A stretch of DNA of 64,000 nt from Vibrio ponticus (GTDB lineage: Bacteria; Pseudomonadota; Gammaproteobacteria; Enterobacterales; Vibrionaceae). The notes beneath the pieces are model-generated. The model saw only the letters and a list, made by a program, of their open reading frames with translations, searched no databases and had not been told where the DNA came from. This document shows, piece after piece, positions 17,426 through 27,242 of the stretch; the stretch's first letter is position 1, and each line of letters opens with the position of its first letter. The position numbers and the translations under genes were made by a program. Location: NCBI RefSeq assembly GCF_009938225.1, contig NZ_AP019657.1, positions 434,001-498,000 of the forward strand, written 5' to 3'.

Positions 17426-19339
17426 ATGGGTAAAATCATTGGTATTGACTTAGGTACTACTAACTCTTGTGTTGCTGTTCTAGACGGTGACAAGCCACGC
17501 GTAATCGAAAACGCGGAAGGCGAGCGTACAACAGCATCAGTTATTGCATACACAGATGGTGAAACGCTGGTTGGTCAACCTGCTAAACGTCAAGCAGTAA
17601 CAAACCCAACTAACACGCTATTTGCAATCAAGCGTCTAATCGGTCGTCGTTTCGAAGACGAAGAAGTTCAGCGTGATATCGAAATCATGCCTTACAAAAT
17701 CGTTAAGGCTGACAACGGTGATGCATGGGTAGAAGCGAAAGGTCAAAAAATGGCTGCTCCTCAAGTATCTGCTGAAGTACTTAAAAAAATGAAGAAAACT
17801 GCTGAAGACTTCCTAGGTGAGGAAGTAACTGGCGCAGTTATCACAGTTCCTGCTTACTTTAACGATGCTCAACGTCAAGCAACTAAAGACGCTGGCCGTA
17901 TCGCAGGTCTAGAAGTTAAACGTATCATCAACGAACCAACTGCAGCAGCGCTAGCTTACGGTCTAGACAAGTCAGGCGGCGACCGCACTATCGCGGTATA
18001 CGACCTTGGTGGTGGTACATTCGATATCTCTATTATCGAAATCGATGAAGTTGAAGGCGAGAAAACTTTCGAAGTTCTAGCAACTAACGGTGACACTCAC
18101 CTTGGTGGTGAAGACTTTGACAACCGTCTAATCAACTACCTAGTAGATGAGTTCAACAAAGAGCAAGGTATCAACCTTAAGAACGATCCACTAGCGATGC
18201 AACGTGTTAAAGAAGCAGCAGAAAAAGCGAAGATCGAGCTTTCTTCTACTTCTCAAACTGACGTAAACCTACCATACGTGACAGCTGACGCGACTGGTCC
18301 TAAGCACATGAACGTTAAAGTGACTCGTGCGAAACTAGAATCTCTAGTTGAAGACCTAGTACAACGTTCTCTTGAGCCACTAAAAGTTGCTCTAGCTGAC
18401 GCAGACCTATCTGTAGGCGACATCACTGATGTTATCCTAGTTGGTGGTCAAACTCGTATGCCAATGGTTCAAGCGAAAGTAACAGAATTCTTTGGTAAAG
18501 AGCCACGCCGTGACGTGAACCCAGATGAAGCAGTAGCAATGGGTGCAGCAGTTCAAGGTGGTGTACTAGCTGGTGATGTTAAAGACGTTCTACTACTAGA
18601 CGTTACTCCTCTGTCTCTAGGTATCGAGACTATGGGCGGCGTAATGACTAAGCTAGTTGAGAAGAACACAACTATCCCAACTAAAGCGAACCAAGTTTTC
18701 TCAACTGCAGAAGACAACCAAAACGCAGTAACTATCCACGTGCTACAAGGTGAGCGTAAGCAAGCGTCTTACAACAAGTCTCTAGGTCAATTCAACCTAG
18801 AAGGCATCCAAGCAGCACCACGTGGTATGCCACAAATCGAAGTTACTTTCGACCTAGATGCGGACGGTATCCTACACGTATCAGCGAAAGATAAGCAGAC
18901 TGGTAAAGAGCAGAAGATCACTATCCAAGCTTCAGGCGGTCTAAGCGATGAAGACATCGAGAAAATGGTTCAAGAAGCAGAAGCTAACAAAGAAGCGGAC
19001 AAGAAGTTCGAAGAGCTAGCAACGGCACGTAACCAAGCAGACCAAATGATCCACGGTACTCGTAAGCAAATGGAAGAAGCGGGTGAAGCACTTCCAGCAG
19101 ACGAGAAAGAGAAGATCGAAGCAGCAATCGCAGAACTTGAAACAGCGCGTAAAGGCGATGACAAAGAAGCGATCGATGCGAAAGTTCAAGCTCTAGCAGC
19201 AGCAGCGCAAAAGCTAATGGAAATCGCTCAACAGCAAGCTCAAGCTCAGCAAGCACAAGGTGCTGACGCAGGTGCTCAGTCTAAAGACGATGACGTTGTA
19301 GATGCTGAGTTCGAAGAAGTTAAAGACGATAAGAAATAA
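17426..19339 (+). CDS. dnaK: Hsp70 chaperone DnaK
   Basis: 637 residues. The N-terminal ATPase domain starts [17 protein letters not shown], with [32 protein letters not shown] and [13 protein letters not shown]; the substrate-binding domain follows [14 protein letters not shown]; the helical lid ends in a Gln/Ala-rich linker and [15 protein letters not shown]. It folds nascent and stressed proteins with DnaJ and GrpE. Extremely biased codon use (GTT, CTA, CGT) indicates high expression. The ribosome site CGGAGATAGC precedes the ATG. Confidence 0.98.
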   Translation: MGKIIGIDLGTTNSCVAVLDGDKPRVIENAEGERTTASVIAYTDGETLVGQPAKRQAVTNPTNTLFAIKRLIGRRFEDEEVQRDIEIMPYKIVKADNGDAWVEAKGQKMAAPQVSAEVLKKMKKTAEDFLGEEVTGAVITVPAYFNDAQRQATKDAGRIAGLEVKRIINEPTAAALAYGLDKSGGDRTIAVYDLGGGTFDISIIEIDEVEGEKTFEVLATNGDTHLGGEDFDNRLINYLVDEFNKEQGINLKNDPLAMQRVKEAAEKAKIELSSTSQTDVNLPYVTADATGPKHMNVKVTRAKLESLVEDLVQRSLEPLKVALADADLSVGDITDVILVGGQTRMPMVQAKVTEFFGKEPRRDVNPDEAVAMGAAVQGGVLAGDVKDVLLLDVTPLSLGIETMGGVMTKLVEKNTTIPTKANQVFSTAEDNQNAVTIHVLQGERKQASYNKSLGQFNLEGIQAAPRGMPQIEVTFDLDADGILHVSAKDKQTGKEQKITIQASGGLSDEDIEKMVQEAEANKEADKKFEELATARNQADQMIHGTRKQMEEAGEALPADEKEKIEAAIAELETARKGDDKEAIDAKVQALAAAAQKLMEIAQQQAQAQQAQGADAGAQSKDDDVVDAEFEEVKDDKK

Positions 19340-19462
19340 TTTTCGTCGCTAGGGCAGCGTGATTTCGTTGTCGGAAGTGCTCACTTACACTTGTAAGCTG
19401 CGCGCTTCCTTCTAGAAATCAAACTTCCTAGCTTAGAAAATTCATTCTTATAAAAATTTCGG

Positions 19463-19490
19463 CGGGCGTCAGAGGTAACTCTAACGCCCG
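19463..19490 (+). terminator. Hairpin in the dnaK-dnaJ gap
   Basis: CGGGCGT(c)AGAG-GTAA-CTCT(a)ACGCCCG, an interrupted 11-bp stem without a strong U-tract. It could attenuate transcription between dnaK and dnaJ. The rest of the 280-bp gap also holds CTTACACTTGTAAG, another short palindrome. Confidence 0.5.
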
Positions 19491-19619
19491 TATGTTTGTA
19501 AGTAGGATTGTCATTCTAGCTAAGCTCTTTGAGTAAAAAGCTTTTAGCTAGAACGATACAAAAAACACCAAGCGATGCTGATTCTGGCTCGTTTGCAGTA
19601 ATAAATTGGTGACTAAAGC

Positions 19620-20768
19620 ATGTCAAAACGTGATTTTTACGAAGTATTAGGCGTAAGCCGCGATGCATCTGAGCGCGATATTAAAAAGGCGTACAAACGC
19701 CTAGCGATGAAATTCCACCCAGACCGTAATCAGGGTGACGAAACTGCATCTGACAAGTTTAAAGAAGTAAAAGAAGCGTACGAAATCCTGACGGATCCAC
19801 AAAAGAAAGCGGCTTATGATCAATACGGTCATGCAGCATTCGAACAAGGTGGCGGCGGCTTCGGCGGTGGCGGCTTTGGTGGCGGCGGCGCTGATTTCGG
19901 TGACATCTTTGGTGATGTATTTGGTGATATCTTCGGTGGCGGTCGTCGTGGTGGCGGCGGTCAACGTGCGCAGCGCGGTTCAGACCTGCGTTACAACATG
20001 GAACTGACGCTTGAAGAAGCGGTTCGTGGCGTTTCAAAAGAAATTGAAGTACCAACACTCGTACATTGTGATAGCTGTAATGGTAGCGGCGCGAAGAAAG
20101 GCACGTCGGCAGACACTTGTGGCACCTGTCACGGTCACGGTCAAGTGCAAATGCGTCAAGGCTTCTTTGCGGTACAACAGACCTGTCCTACCTGTCATGG
20201 TAAAGGCAAGATCATTAAAGACCCATGTAACGAATGTCATGGTCAAGGTCGTAAACAGAAGACCAAAACGCTTAATGTTAAGATCCCTGCTGGTGTTGAT
20301 ACTGGCGACCGTATTCGTCTATCTGGCGAAGGTGAAGCGGGAGAAATGGGTGCACCAGCCGGTGACTTGTATGTTCAAGTTCACGTGAAAGAGCACCACA
20401 TCTTTGAGCGTGACGGCAACAACTTGTACTGTGAAGTACCAGTAAGCTTTGCGATGGCAGCACTAGGTGGTGAAGTCGAAGTCCCAACGCTAGATGGTCG
20501 CGTTAATCTAAAAGTGCCAACTGAAACGCAAACTGGTCGTATGTTCCGCATGCGCGGTAAAGGCGTGAAAGGTGTTCGCGGTGGCGGCATCGGTGACTTG
20601 ATCGTTAAGCTAGTTGTGGAAACACCAGTTAACCTAAGCGCTCGTCAAAAAGAACTTCTGAAAGAGTTTGAAGAGTCATGCGGTGGCGAAGCGGCAACTA
20701 AGCACAAGCCAAAGTCTGAAGGTTTCTTCAACGGCGTGAAGAAATTCTTTGATGACCTAACTAGCTAA
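19620..20768 (+). CDS. dnaJ: Hsp40 co-chaperone DnaJ
   Basis: 382 residues. The J domain (1-70) has the HPD triad in MKFHPDRNQ; a Gly/Phe region follows ([10 protein letters not shown]... about 77-115); four zinc motifs [24 protein letters not shown] and CNECHGQG are in order at about 147-210; then the C-terminal substrate domains. It stimulates DnaK ATPase and presents substrates. Confidence 0.98.
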   Translation: MSKRDFYEVLGVSRDASERDIKKAYKRLAMKFHPDRNQGDETASDKFKEVKEAYEILTDPQKKAAYDQYGHAAFEQGGGGFGGGGFGGGGADFGDIFGDVFGDIFGGGRRGGGGQRAQRGSDLRYNMELTLEEAVRGVSKEIEVPTLVHCDSCNGSGAKKGTSADTCGTCHGHGQVQMRQGFFAVQQTCPTCHGKGKIIKDPCNECHGQGRKQKTKTLNVKIPAGVDTGDRIRLSGEGEAGEMGAPAGDLYVQVHVKEHHIFERDGNNLYCEVPVSFAMAALGGEVEVPTLDGRVNLKVPTETQTGRMFRMRGKGVKGVRGGGIGDLIVKLVVETPVNLSARQKELLKEFEESCGGEAATKHKPKSEGFFNGVKKFFDDLTS

Positions 20769-20796
20769 TTGTTGGCAAGTTAATTCCTTATTTTGA

Positions 20797-20821
20797 AAGC
20801 CTGCTTTATGCAGGCTTTTTT
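20797..20821 (+). terminator. dnaJ terminator
   Basis: AAAGCCTGC-TTTAT-GCAGGCTTT with a following T-run. Confidence 0.9.
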
Positions 20822-20853
20822 GCGTCTATTACCCAGTCAATTCTTAACGTTCG

Positions 20854-21282
20854 TTACCAGCAAGCCGTTGGGCTGCCGTAACCGGAGTGATCAAGCGTGA
20901 TGCTTTGACCGGGCGTGCTTAAGCAAGGATCTTGCTGCTGCTTACCTTGTGGTTGCGCTGAGATAAGATAGCTATTCACACTGGCTGAAATCGAAATCAG
21001 GTAGTCATTACTATCTGTTTGGCAAATTAGACATACCCCAGCCGATAAGAGGGCATTTTGGGCACTGATATAACCATTGTCATAGCGGTTTTCTAACTCG
21101 AGTTGTAAGCGGCTCAAATCACTGAGCGCGAGATGTCGCGTCCCTTTTATCAATTGGTTTTGATAGCTGGGGTAAGCGATAGTCGTCAGCGTAGCAATAA
21201 TGACCAAAGTAAGGAGTACTTCGATTAAGGTCATCGCTTCTAATCGTTTTTTACTCTTGATACAGCCGTTGTTCTGCTTCAT
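20854..21282 (-). CDS. Type IV pilin-like minor pilin (PilE-like)
   Basis: 142 residues from ATG 21282 (MKQNNGCIKSKKRLEA). The prepilin site reads RLEA-MTLIEVLLTLVIIATL: Glu is at +5 as required, but Ala replaces the usual Gly at -1 and Met is at +1. After the hydrophobic N-terminal helix comes a short globular part with paired cysteines (GVCLICQT ... SPTACW). The position corresponds to the first gene of the V. cholerae competence-pilus minor pilin group (VC0857), but here it runs opposite to the other four. The longer in-frame extension to 21360 would bury the prepilin leader and is rejected. Confidence 0.82.
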   Translation of the reverse strand: MKQNNGCIKSKKRLEAMTLIEVLLTLVIIATLTTIAYPSYQNQLIKGTRHLALSDLSRLQLELENRYDNGYISAQNALLSAGVCLICQTDSNDYLISISASVNSYLISAQPQGKQQQDPCLSTPGQSITLDHSGYGSPTACW

Positions 21283-21384
21283 TTCCCGTCCCTGTTGATC
21301 CACTTTGGGTTTGATTTTGCGAGCTGTTAGCATCGAAGCAAGATTGAATTTACCCATCACGATGTTTGCAGAGGATTGTGGGAA

Positions 21385-21894
21385 ATGAGTCGGGGCTTTA
21401 ATTTGCTTGAGCTCACCATCACGCTGGTTTTTCTCAGTGTGATGCTTGGGCTGGCAAAACCCAGTTATCAGGCGTTGCTCAACCGAGTCAAAATGAAGCG
21501 CTTAGCCAGTGAGTTGAGCGGCTTTGTGATCCAAGCGAAAAGTGAAGCGGTGTTACGTAACCAAAGGCTCTATGCACACTTTTCATTTTCTGCCGCCTCT
21601 CTCCAAGACAACGGTGATTGGTATATTCAACTCACCGATAGCAGTGCCGCTGGTGGAGAGCGAGTTCTCTATCTTAGTGGCGAAGGTTTTTTAGGGCTGG
21701 CAGTCACCCACAATTACGGGCTTGGTTATCTCAGCTTTGATGGCGTGCGTGGTAGACCGACGGGTGGATCAATAGAGTTCTTTCCGGTGACAAATACCAA
21801 TGAGCGGCTAAAGGCGGTGATCGCCAATCCTCCGGGGCGGATCCGAGTATGTGGAGTGAATGGAGCGTTATATGGTTATGCGCAGTGCCACTAA
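21385..21894 (+). CDS. fimT: Minor pilin, GspH/FimT family
   Basis: 169 residues from ATG 21385 with TTGTGGGA upstream. The leader MSRG is cut before FNLLELTITLVFLSVMLGLA (Glu at +5), followed by the FimT-type globular domain that starts KPSYQALLNRVKMKRLASEL and ends in GRIRVCGVNGALYGYAQCH. Minor pilins prime assembly of type IV pili used for DNA uptake in Vibrio. It begins a four-gene overlapping cluster. Confidence 0.85.
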   Translation: MSRGFNLLELTITLVFLSVMLGLAKPSYQALLNRVKMKRLASELSGFVIQAKSEAVLRNQRLYAHFSFSAASLQDNGDWYIQLTDSSAAGGERVLYLSGEGFLGLAVTHNYGLGYLSFDGVRGRPTGGSIEFFPVTNTNERLKAVIANPPGRIRVCGVNGALYGYAQCH

Positions 21895-22474
21895 AGGCTT
21901 TAGTTTGGTGGAGTGCTTAGTGGCATCCGCACTTGGCGTGATCGCGATCGGCATGATGGGTTCCGTATTTCTTTCGGCGCAAAAAGCCGCTCAGGCGCGA
22001 TCACAGCAACTCTATTTACAGCAAGCTTTGACCCGAGCTTATCAGACCATTGAGGATGATCTTCGCCGGGCGGGGTTTAATCATTATCAAGGAGAAGTGC
22101 TGACTCTTGCCAGTAGCAGTGTGGTGGTAGAGTTAGCCGCAGCTGATGACTTTGCGCTGGCTTATTATCGTGAGATGGCTGATAACCGGCATTATCGTAA
22201 CGTACGTTATTACCTCTCGGACGGTAAGTTGATCGTTTGTGAGCAAGGCGTGCTCGATCCTGACGATATGATGGCGCGGCTAACCATCAGCAGTTGCCGC
22301 TCAATGCTGGACGAGCGAGTGTTACAAGTCACCTCCTTGGCGCTAAGCGCGCTTCCCTTAGCCAGTTCCAAGGCAACTTCTGCTTTTTGGCAGTTATCTG
22401 TCTCGGCACAAACTAACGACTTGCGCTACGCACAAACGCTGACCACCAATATTAAACAGCGGAACTGGCAATGA
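21872..22474 (+). CDS. pilW: Minor pilin PilW-like
   Basis: 200 residues from ATG 21872, six bases after GGAG. Prepilin site KG-FSLVECLVASALGVIAIGMMG with Glu at +5. The 23-bp overlap with fimT and the ATGA overlap with the next gene indicate an operon. PilW-type proteins are longer minor pilins that sit at the pilus tip complex. The middle part (YQTIEDDLRRAGFNHYQ) is a typical PilW block. Confidence 0.82.
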   Translation: MVMRSATKGFSLVECLVASALGVIAIGMMGSVFLSAQKAAQARSQQLYLQQALTRAYQTIEDDLRRAGFNHYQGEVLTLASSSVVVELAAADDFALAYYREMADNRHYRNVRYYLSDGKLIVCEQGVLDPDDMMARLTISSCRSMLDERVLQVTSLALSALPLASSKATSAFWQLSVSAQTNDLRYAQTLTTNIKQRNWQ

Positions 22475-22908
22475 AGTGGCAGCGTGGAGCGATCTCTTTG
22501 CTGACTACCGCGGTTTTATTGTTGGCATTGTTGCTGTTGGTGCTTGGCAGTTACCGCGCGGTATTCTATCAAATCAAGATTAGTCAAAATGAGCTTGAAA
22601 CACGTCGAATACACTGGCTTGCCGAGGGCGCGGTGGAGTGCATTTATGCTTATATACAGGTCAGCGGCGTCAATCCGGATCAGCTGCTTATCGGCAGTAC
22701 TGATAGCCACTTTGATGCGATGCAGGCGTTATGCCTGAGTGATGTAAGTATGGAGAGTCTCTATTTAGAGCTTCCTTTGATGGCAAGCCCGGTAAGTGGT
22801 CACTATCGCTTGGTGTATCAGCGTAATGGCATTACCCAATTAAGCCGTGCGATTGTGCTGCAAGCTGGCAGCTATCAGTGGCAAGAGGGCACTTGGAATG
22901 ATGGCTAG
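22471..22908 (+). CDS. pilX: Minor pilin PilX-like
   Basis: 145 residues. The short leader MKWQRG is followed by AISLLTTAVLLLALLLLVLG, a hydrophobic helix without the +5 Glu, as is usual for PilX/GspK-like minor pilins that head the tip complex. The start overlaps the pilW stop as ATGA (22471-22474). No other domain is recognised; the identification rests mainly on position and N-terminus. Confidence 0.75.
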   Translation: MKWQRGAISLLTTAVLLLALLLLVLGSYRAVFYQIKISQNELETRRIHWLAEGAVECIYAYIQVSGVNPDQLLIGSTDSHFDAMQALCLSDVSMESLYLELPLMASPVSGHYRLVYQRNGITQLSRAIVLQAGSYQWQEGTWNDG

Positions 22909-23347
22909 ACAAAGGGGTTTTAGCCTAATTGAAGTGATGCTGTGTTTTGCATTGACCAGTATCGCAGCTTTGGGGTTACTTAAACTACAAGCGATACTGG
23001 CACAAAAGGCAGTATTTGCCAGCCAACAAGTTGAAGCGCTGCATATCGCCGAGCGTCAGTTAGAGCGCTATTTGGCGAGAGCGGAATCCGTGTCTGGCGT
23101 GGTAGGCTTGATCCCATATAGCGATCTTGCGCTAGCGACGCATTGCGGTGGGCATATTGCAGAGTTAGCAGATTCACCTTACGAGTTGGATTGTCAGTTA
23201 GAAGATGTTTCAGGTGTTTTAACCGGCAAATTAAGCAAGATTACCATGACGGTTCGTTGGGCGAGGCGAGTGAATGGATTGGTTGCCAGTGAGACACATT
23301 ATCAGCTGGTTTTGGTCAGTTATGTGTCAGCGTTTTCTGAATTCTAA
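22898..23347 (+). CDS. pilV: Minor pilin PilV-like
   Basis: 149 residues from ATG 22898 (MMARQRG); the frame is open further upstream within pilX but that would precede the leader. Prepilin site RG-FSLIEVMLCFALTSIAALGLLKLQ with Glu at +5. It overlaps pilX by 11 bp and closes the minor pilin operon. The order fimT-pilW-pilX-pilV follows V. cholerae VC0858-VC0861 as I recall it. Confidence 0.83.
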   Translation: MMARQRGFSLIEVMLCFALTSIAALGLLKLQAILAQKAVFASQQVEALHIAERQLERYLARAESVSGVVGLIPYSDLALATHCGGHIAELADSPYELDCQLEDVSGVLTGKLSKITMTVRWARRVNGLVASETHYQLVLVSYVSAFSEF

Positions 23348-23605
23348 ATGTAACAAAATGTTTCTAGCACGAAAAATACGGTAAAGGTTTCAAAAAGGTT
23401 TCAATATTGTTTATTGCTAATGTGCGGTATTGTGTCTTTAATGTTGTGTCAACAGGGTAAAATTGCAAAATATGTCTCTAAATGTGGTTTTTTCTGTAGG
23501 GGGATGTGCTTTTGTGTGATGTATTTAATAAAATGCTCAACTGAACATAGACCGCTATAACTATTTTTACAGGTCAGACTAAACAACATCACAAACGGAA
23601 TTACC

Positions 23606-25165
23606 ATGAGTAACCAAGCTGTAAATAAAGCACCATCACCGAAGCCGAGTGGTATGGATCGCTTTCTAAACGCGATTGAGCGCGTCGGCAACAAAATTCC
23701 AGATCCAGCGATCCTGTTCTTCTGGGCTCTAATTATTACATGGGTAACATCAGCTCTTTTGTCGAACGTGACGTTCGATCTAATCAACCCTCGTACTGGT
23801 GATGCTCTAACGGTAAGCAACCTGCTAACAGGTGAAGCGCTAGCAAGCTTCCTAGCAAACATGGTGACAACGTTCACTAGCTTTGCTCCACTAGGTATCG
23901 TACTGGTAGCGATGCTAGGTGTTGGTGTTGCAGACTCTTCTGGCTTTATCACCACAGGTCTTAAGAAGATGCTGAACGTGACGCCAGCTAAACTGCTAAC
24001 GCCAATGCTAATCCTTGTGGCTATCGTATCGCACACAGCGGCTGACGCGGGCTACGTACTGGTTATTCCTCTAGGTGGTATCATCTTCCACGCGGCGGGT
24101 CGTCACCCTCTAGCGGGTATTGCTGCTGCATTTGCGGGTGTATCGGGCGGTTTCTCTGCAAACTTCATCCCATCAGGTATCGATCCACTACTAGCAGGTT
24201 TCACGCAAACATCTGCTCAGATCCTAGATCCTGAATACATTGTTAACCCACTAGCAAACATCTTCTTTACGGGTCTTTCTTCTATCGTAATCATCCTTAT
24301 CGGTTGGTACGTAACTGAGAAAATCATCGAGCCTCGCCTAGCGAGTACGCCAATTGATGAAGATGCAGAAAAAGCACCGGATCTAGGTACTTTTACTGAA
24401 GAAGAATCGAAAGCATTCCGCGCAGCGGGTTGGTCAATGATGGCAGGTATTGCGCTACTTATTGCAGCAATCATTCCTGAAACATCAGCGCTACGTTCTC
24501 CTGAAGGCGAAATCACAGCGTTCTCTGCGCCACTAATGAAGTCTATCGTACCGCTAATCTTTATCCTGTTTATCATTCCAGGTTACGTTTACGGTAAAGT
24601 GTCTGGCACATTCAAGACCAGCAACGACATCATCAAAGCGATGGCGACAACAATGTCGACTATGGGTGCTTACATCGTAATGTCGTTCTTCTGTGCACAG
24701 TTCCTATCTGCATTTGCACAGTCAAACATCGGCACGATGCTTGCGCTATACGGTGCTGAAGGTCTAAAAGCGATGAACCTTCCTGGTGAAGCAACCATCG
24801 TGGGTATGATCCTTCTAACGGCTTCTGTAAACCTACTGATCGGTTCATCTTCAGCGAAATGGGCGCTAATTGGTCCAATCCTAGTGCCAATGCTAATGGC
24901 TGTTGGTATCTCTCCTGAGCTATCTCAAGCTGCATACCGCGTGGGTGACTCTGTATCGAACATCATCTCACCACTAATGGTATTCTTCCCACTTGTGGTT
25001 GTTTACTGTCAGCGTTACGTGAAGTCGACAGGTATCGGTACTCTAGCGTCTCTAATGATGCCATTCTCTATCGCGATGCTAATTGGTTGGTCAATCTTCC
25101 TAATCGCTTACTGGATGCTTGGTATTCCACTAGGTGTACAAGCGCCATACACTTACACTATGTAA
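23606..25165 (+). CDS. AbgT-family transporter
   Basis: 519 residues, about 11-12 membrane segments. Characteristic blocks are MDRFLNAIERVGNKIPDPAILFFWALI near the start, VSHTAADAGYVLVIPLGG near residue 150, GGFSANFIPSGIDPLLAGFTQ and ASVNLLIGSSSAKWALIGPILVPM. The family includes the E. coli p-aminobenzoyl-glutamate importer AbgT and the sulfonamide exporter MtrF, so direction and substrate are open. No abgA/abgB hydrolase genes are adjacent. Codon use is strongly biased, suggesting high expression. Confidence 0.9.
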   Translation: MSNQAVNKAPSPKPSGMDRFLNAIERVGNKIPDPAILFFWALIITWVTSALLSNVTFDLINPRTGDALTVSNLLTGEALASFLANMVTTFTSFAPLGIVLVAMLGVGVADSSGFITTGLKKMLNVTPAKLLTPMLILVAIVSHTAADAGYVLVIPLGGIIFHAAGRHPLAGIAAAFAGVSGGFSANFIPSGIDPLLAGFTQTSAQILDPEYIVNPLANIFFTGLSSIVIILIGWYVTEKIIEPRLASTPIDEDAEKAPDLGTFTEEESKAFRAAGWSMMAGIALLIAAIIPETSALRSPEGEITAFSAPLMKSIVPLIFILFIIPGYVYGKVSGTFKTSNDIIKAMATTMSTMGAYIVMSFFCAQFLSAFAQSNIGTMLALYGAEGLKAMNLPGEATIVGMILLTASVNLLIGSSSAKWALIGPILVPMLMAVGISPELSQAAYRVGDSVSNIISPLMVFFPLVVVYCQRYVKSTGIGTLASLMMPFSIAMLIGWSIFLIAYWMLGIPLGVQAPYTYTM

Positions 25166-25182
25166 GCGACATAAATGGTTAC

Positions 25183-25212
25183 AAGCCTACCCACACGGGT
25201 AGGCTTTTTTTT
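25183..25212 (+). terminator. abgT-family gene terminator
   Basis: AAGCCTACCC-ACAC-GGGTAGGCTT followed by a T-run. Confidence 0.92.
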
Positions 25213-25276
25213 ATCTGCAACTCGCTATACACTGCAATCGGCGGCAAATGCCGTTATTCCTGGAAAAATAAAATTT

Positions 25277-26557
25277 ATGAAAATTCTGCTTTTAGTAGGG
25301 TTAATTGTATTAAACGGTCTTTTTGCGATGTCAGAAATCGCATTGGTTGCTGCAAAAACAAGTCGATTAAAGCGTTTAGCGGAAAAACACAAAGCAGCGC
25401 AAGTCGCGCTTGATCTAAAAGAAAATCCCACGCGCTTCCTCTCTACGATTCAAATTGGTATCACGGTCATTGGTCTACTCAGCGGTATTGTCGGTGAAGC
25501 GACGTTATCGGCTCCGCTTGCACAGCAAATGGAACTCTGGGGCCTACCAGCTGATCAGGCGAATGTGCTTTCCACGCTTATCGTAGTCGTCGGTATCACT
25601 TACTTCGCGATTGTGGTCGGTGAGTTGGTGCCTAAGCGCTTTGCGCAGTCTCAGGCAGAGACCATTGCGGTATTGGTGGCATTGCCTATCTACTGGGTAT
25701 CAAAGCTCACCACGCCATTTGTATGGCTCCTATCATGGTCGACAGAAGCGTTACTCAAGTTAATGGGACAGAAGAACCAAGAAGATAGCGTGACTGAAGA
25801 CGATATTCACGCCATTGTGCGCGAAGGTTCCGAGTCAGGTGCGATTGAGCAGGGTGAGCAAGAGATGATCCGTAATATTCTCCAGTTGGATGATCGCTTG
25901 GTGAGTTCGCTGATGACGCCACGTCGTGATATCGATTTCCTCGATATCGATCAGCCGATCGATCAACTTCTTAAACGCTTGCGCACCACCAAACACAGCG
26001 TGTTTCCGGTTTGCCAAGGGCATATGGATAAGATGGTCGGCACCGTGACGGCGAAAGCGTTATTGAACCAAGCCAATAACTTGAGTGTTCAGGTTATTGT
26101 TGGATTGTGTAAGGCGCCGGTTTACATTCCTGAATCGATGAAAGGTTTGCGACTGCTCACTTACTTCAAAGAATCAGGTTCTGAGATGGCGTTTATCGTC
26201 GATGAATATGGTGATATTCAAGGTGTTGTGACCCACTATGACGTGCTTGAAGCGATTGCGGGTGAACTATCAAATAATCCAAATGACCTTTGGGCAGAAC
26301 CATCTGACAATGGTTGGGTACTGGATGCGCTGATCCCGATTAGCGAGCTGAAAAACCGACTCGATCTGGCGGAAATTGATGGTGAGGAAGAAGGCTTCCA
26401 AACTCTTAATGGTTGGTTAACTTGGCATGCTGGTCGCTTGCCCGCGCAAGGTGAGGTGTTTACATACCAACAATGGCAGTTTGAAGTGCTCGTGGTGGAG
26501 CACAACCGGATTATGAGTGTTAAAGCCACACCTGCTGTGGGTGACGCGTCTGAATAG
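25277..26557 (+). CDS. DUF21/CBS/CorC_HlyC membrane protein (YtfL/TlyC-like)
   Basis: 426 residues from ATG 25277 (MKILLLVGLIVLNGLFAMSEIALVAAK). An N-terminal DUF21 (CNNM) domain with four hydrophobic segments (to about residue 180) is followed by two CBS motifs (MTPRRDIDFLD..., VPESMKG... FIVDEYGDIQGVVTHYD) and the C-terminal CorC_HlyC domain (LDALIPISELKNRL ... GFQTLNGWLTWHAGRLPAQGE). Such proteins are implicated in Mg/Co or other cation efflux; hemolysin labels are historical. Single gene after a terminator. Confidence 0.88.
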   Translation: MKILLLVGLIVLNGLFAMSEIALVAAKTSRLKRLAEKHKAAQVALDLKENPTRFLSTIQIGITVIGLLSGIVGEATLSAPLAQQMELWGLPADQANVLSTLIVVVGITYFAIVVGELVPKRFAQSQAETIAVLVALPIYWVSKLTTPFVWLLSWSTEALLKLMGQKNQEDSVTEDDIHAIVREGSESGAIEQGEQEMIRNILQLDDRLVSSLMTPRRDIDFLDIDQPIDQLLKRLRTTKHSVFPVCQGHMDKMVGTVTAKALLNQANNLSVQVIVGLCKAPVYIPESMKGLRLLTYFKESGSEMAFIVDEYGDIQGVVTHYDVLEAIAGELSNNPNDLWAEPSDNGWVLDALIPISELKNRLDLAEIDGEEEGFQTLNGWLTWHAGRLPAQGEVFTYQQWQFEVLVVEHNRIMSVKATPAVGDASE

Positions 26558-26653
26558 CACGACTTAAGTTGTGTTTGATAGCAAAGATTAGGTATGCTTC
26601 GCGGCATACCTATTTTTTTATCCATTTTCGCTATTTTCTATTGGGAGCCCAGA

Positions 26654-27169
26654 TTGGCAGAGCAGTTTTCCGCGCTCGATGAGCAATTTATGCGTCGCGC
26701 AATGGCGTTGGCAGCGCAAGCAGAGCAAGAAGGTGAGGTGCCAGTTGGTGCGGTGTTGGTGAAAGATGGTCAAGTGATTGCTGAAGGTTGGAATCAATCG
26801 ATTGGTAGCCATGATGCAACCGCACACGCGGAGGTGCAAACACTGCGCAAAGCAGGGCAAACCTTAGAGAACTATCGTCTACTTGATACCACGCTGTATG
26901 TCACGTTAGAGCCTTGTCCAATGTGCGCAGGGGCATTGCTTCATAGCCGCGTTAAACGGATTGTCTTTGGCGCGCCGGATTTAAAAGCAGGTGCTGCTGG
27001 TACCGTACTGAACTTGTTTGAGCATCAAGCCGCGTATCACTATGCCACGGTAGAACGTGGTTTATTGGAAGATGAGTGCCGTGAACAGTTACAAGCCTTC
27101 TTTAAACGTCGTCGTAAAGAAATTAAAGCGTTGAAGCAGGAAAAGGGCAGTAAGGGCGAAAATAACTAG
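26654..27169 (+). CDS. tadA: tRNA-specific adenosine deaminase TadA
   Basis: 171 residues if started at TTG 26654, which has GGGAG seven bases upstream and makes the N-terminus (LAEQFSALDEQFMRRAM) align with E. coli TadA. The ATG at 26690 would cut the first helix. Zinc/catalytic motifs HAEV (in TAHAEVQTL) and PCPMCAG are intact. It converts A34 to inosine in tRNA-Arg(ACG) and is essential in E. coli. The C-terminal Lys-rich tail follows FFKRRRKEIKA. Confidence 0.93.
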   Translation: MAEQFSALDEQFMRRAMALAAQAEQEGEVPVGAVLVKDGQVIAEGWNQSIGSHDATAHAEVQTLRKAGQTLENYRLLDTTLYVTLEPCPMCAGALLHSRVKRIVFGAPDLKAGAAGTVLNLFEHQAAYHYATVERGLLEDECREQLQAFFKRRRKEIKALKQEKGSKGENN

Positions 27170-27188
27170 TTTTTAGTTAGCAAACTAC

Positions 27189-27220
27189 CGTTAGCAAACA
27201 TAGGGCTATGTTTGCTAACG
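27189..27220. terminator. Long hairpin between tadA and the small basic gene
   Basis: A perfect 14-bp stem, CGTTAGCAAACATA / TATGTTTGCTAACG, loop GGGC, lies between the convergent tadA and the 44-residue gene. Two more TTAGCAAA copies flank it (about 27176 and, inverted, 27222). It has no clear U-tract. Confidence 0.6.
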
Positions 27221-27242
27221 TCTTGCTAAACCACTGACTAGA

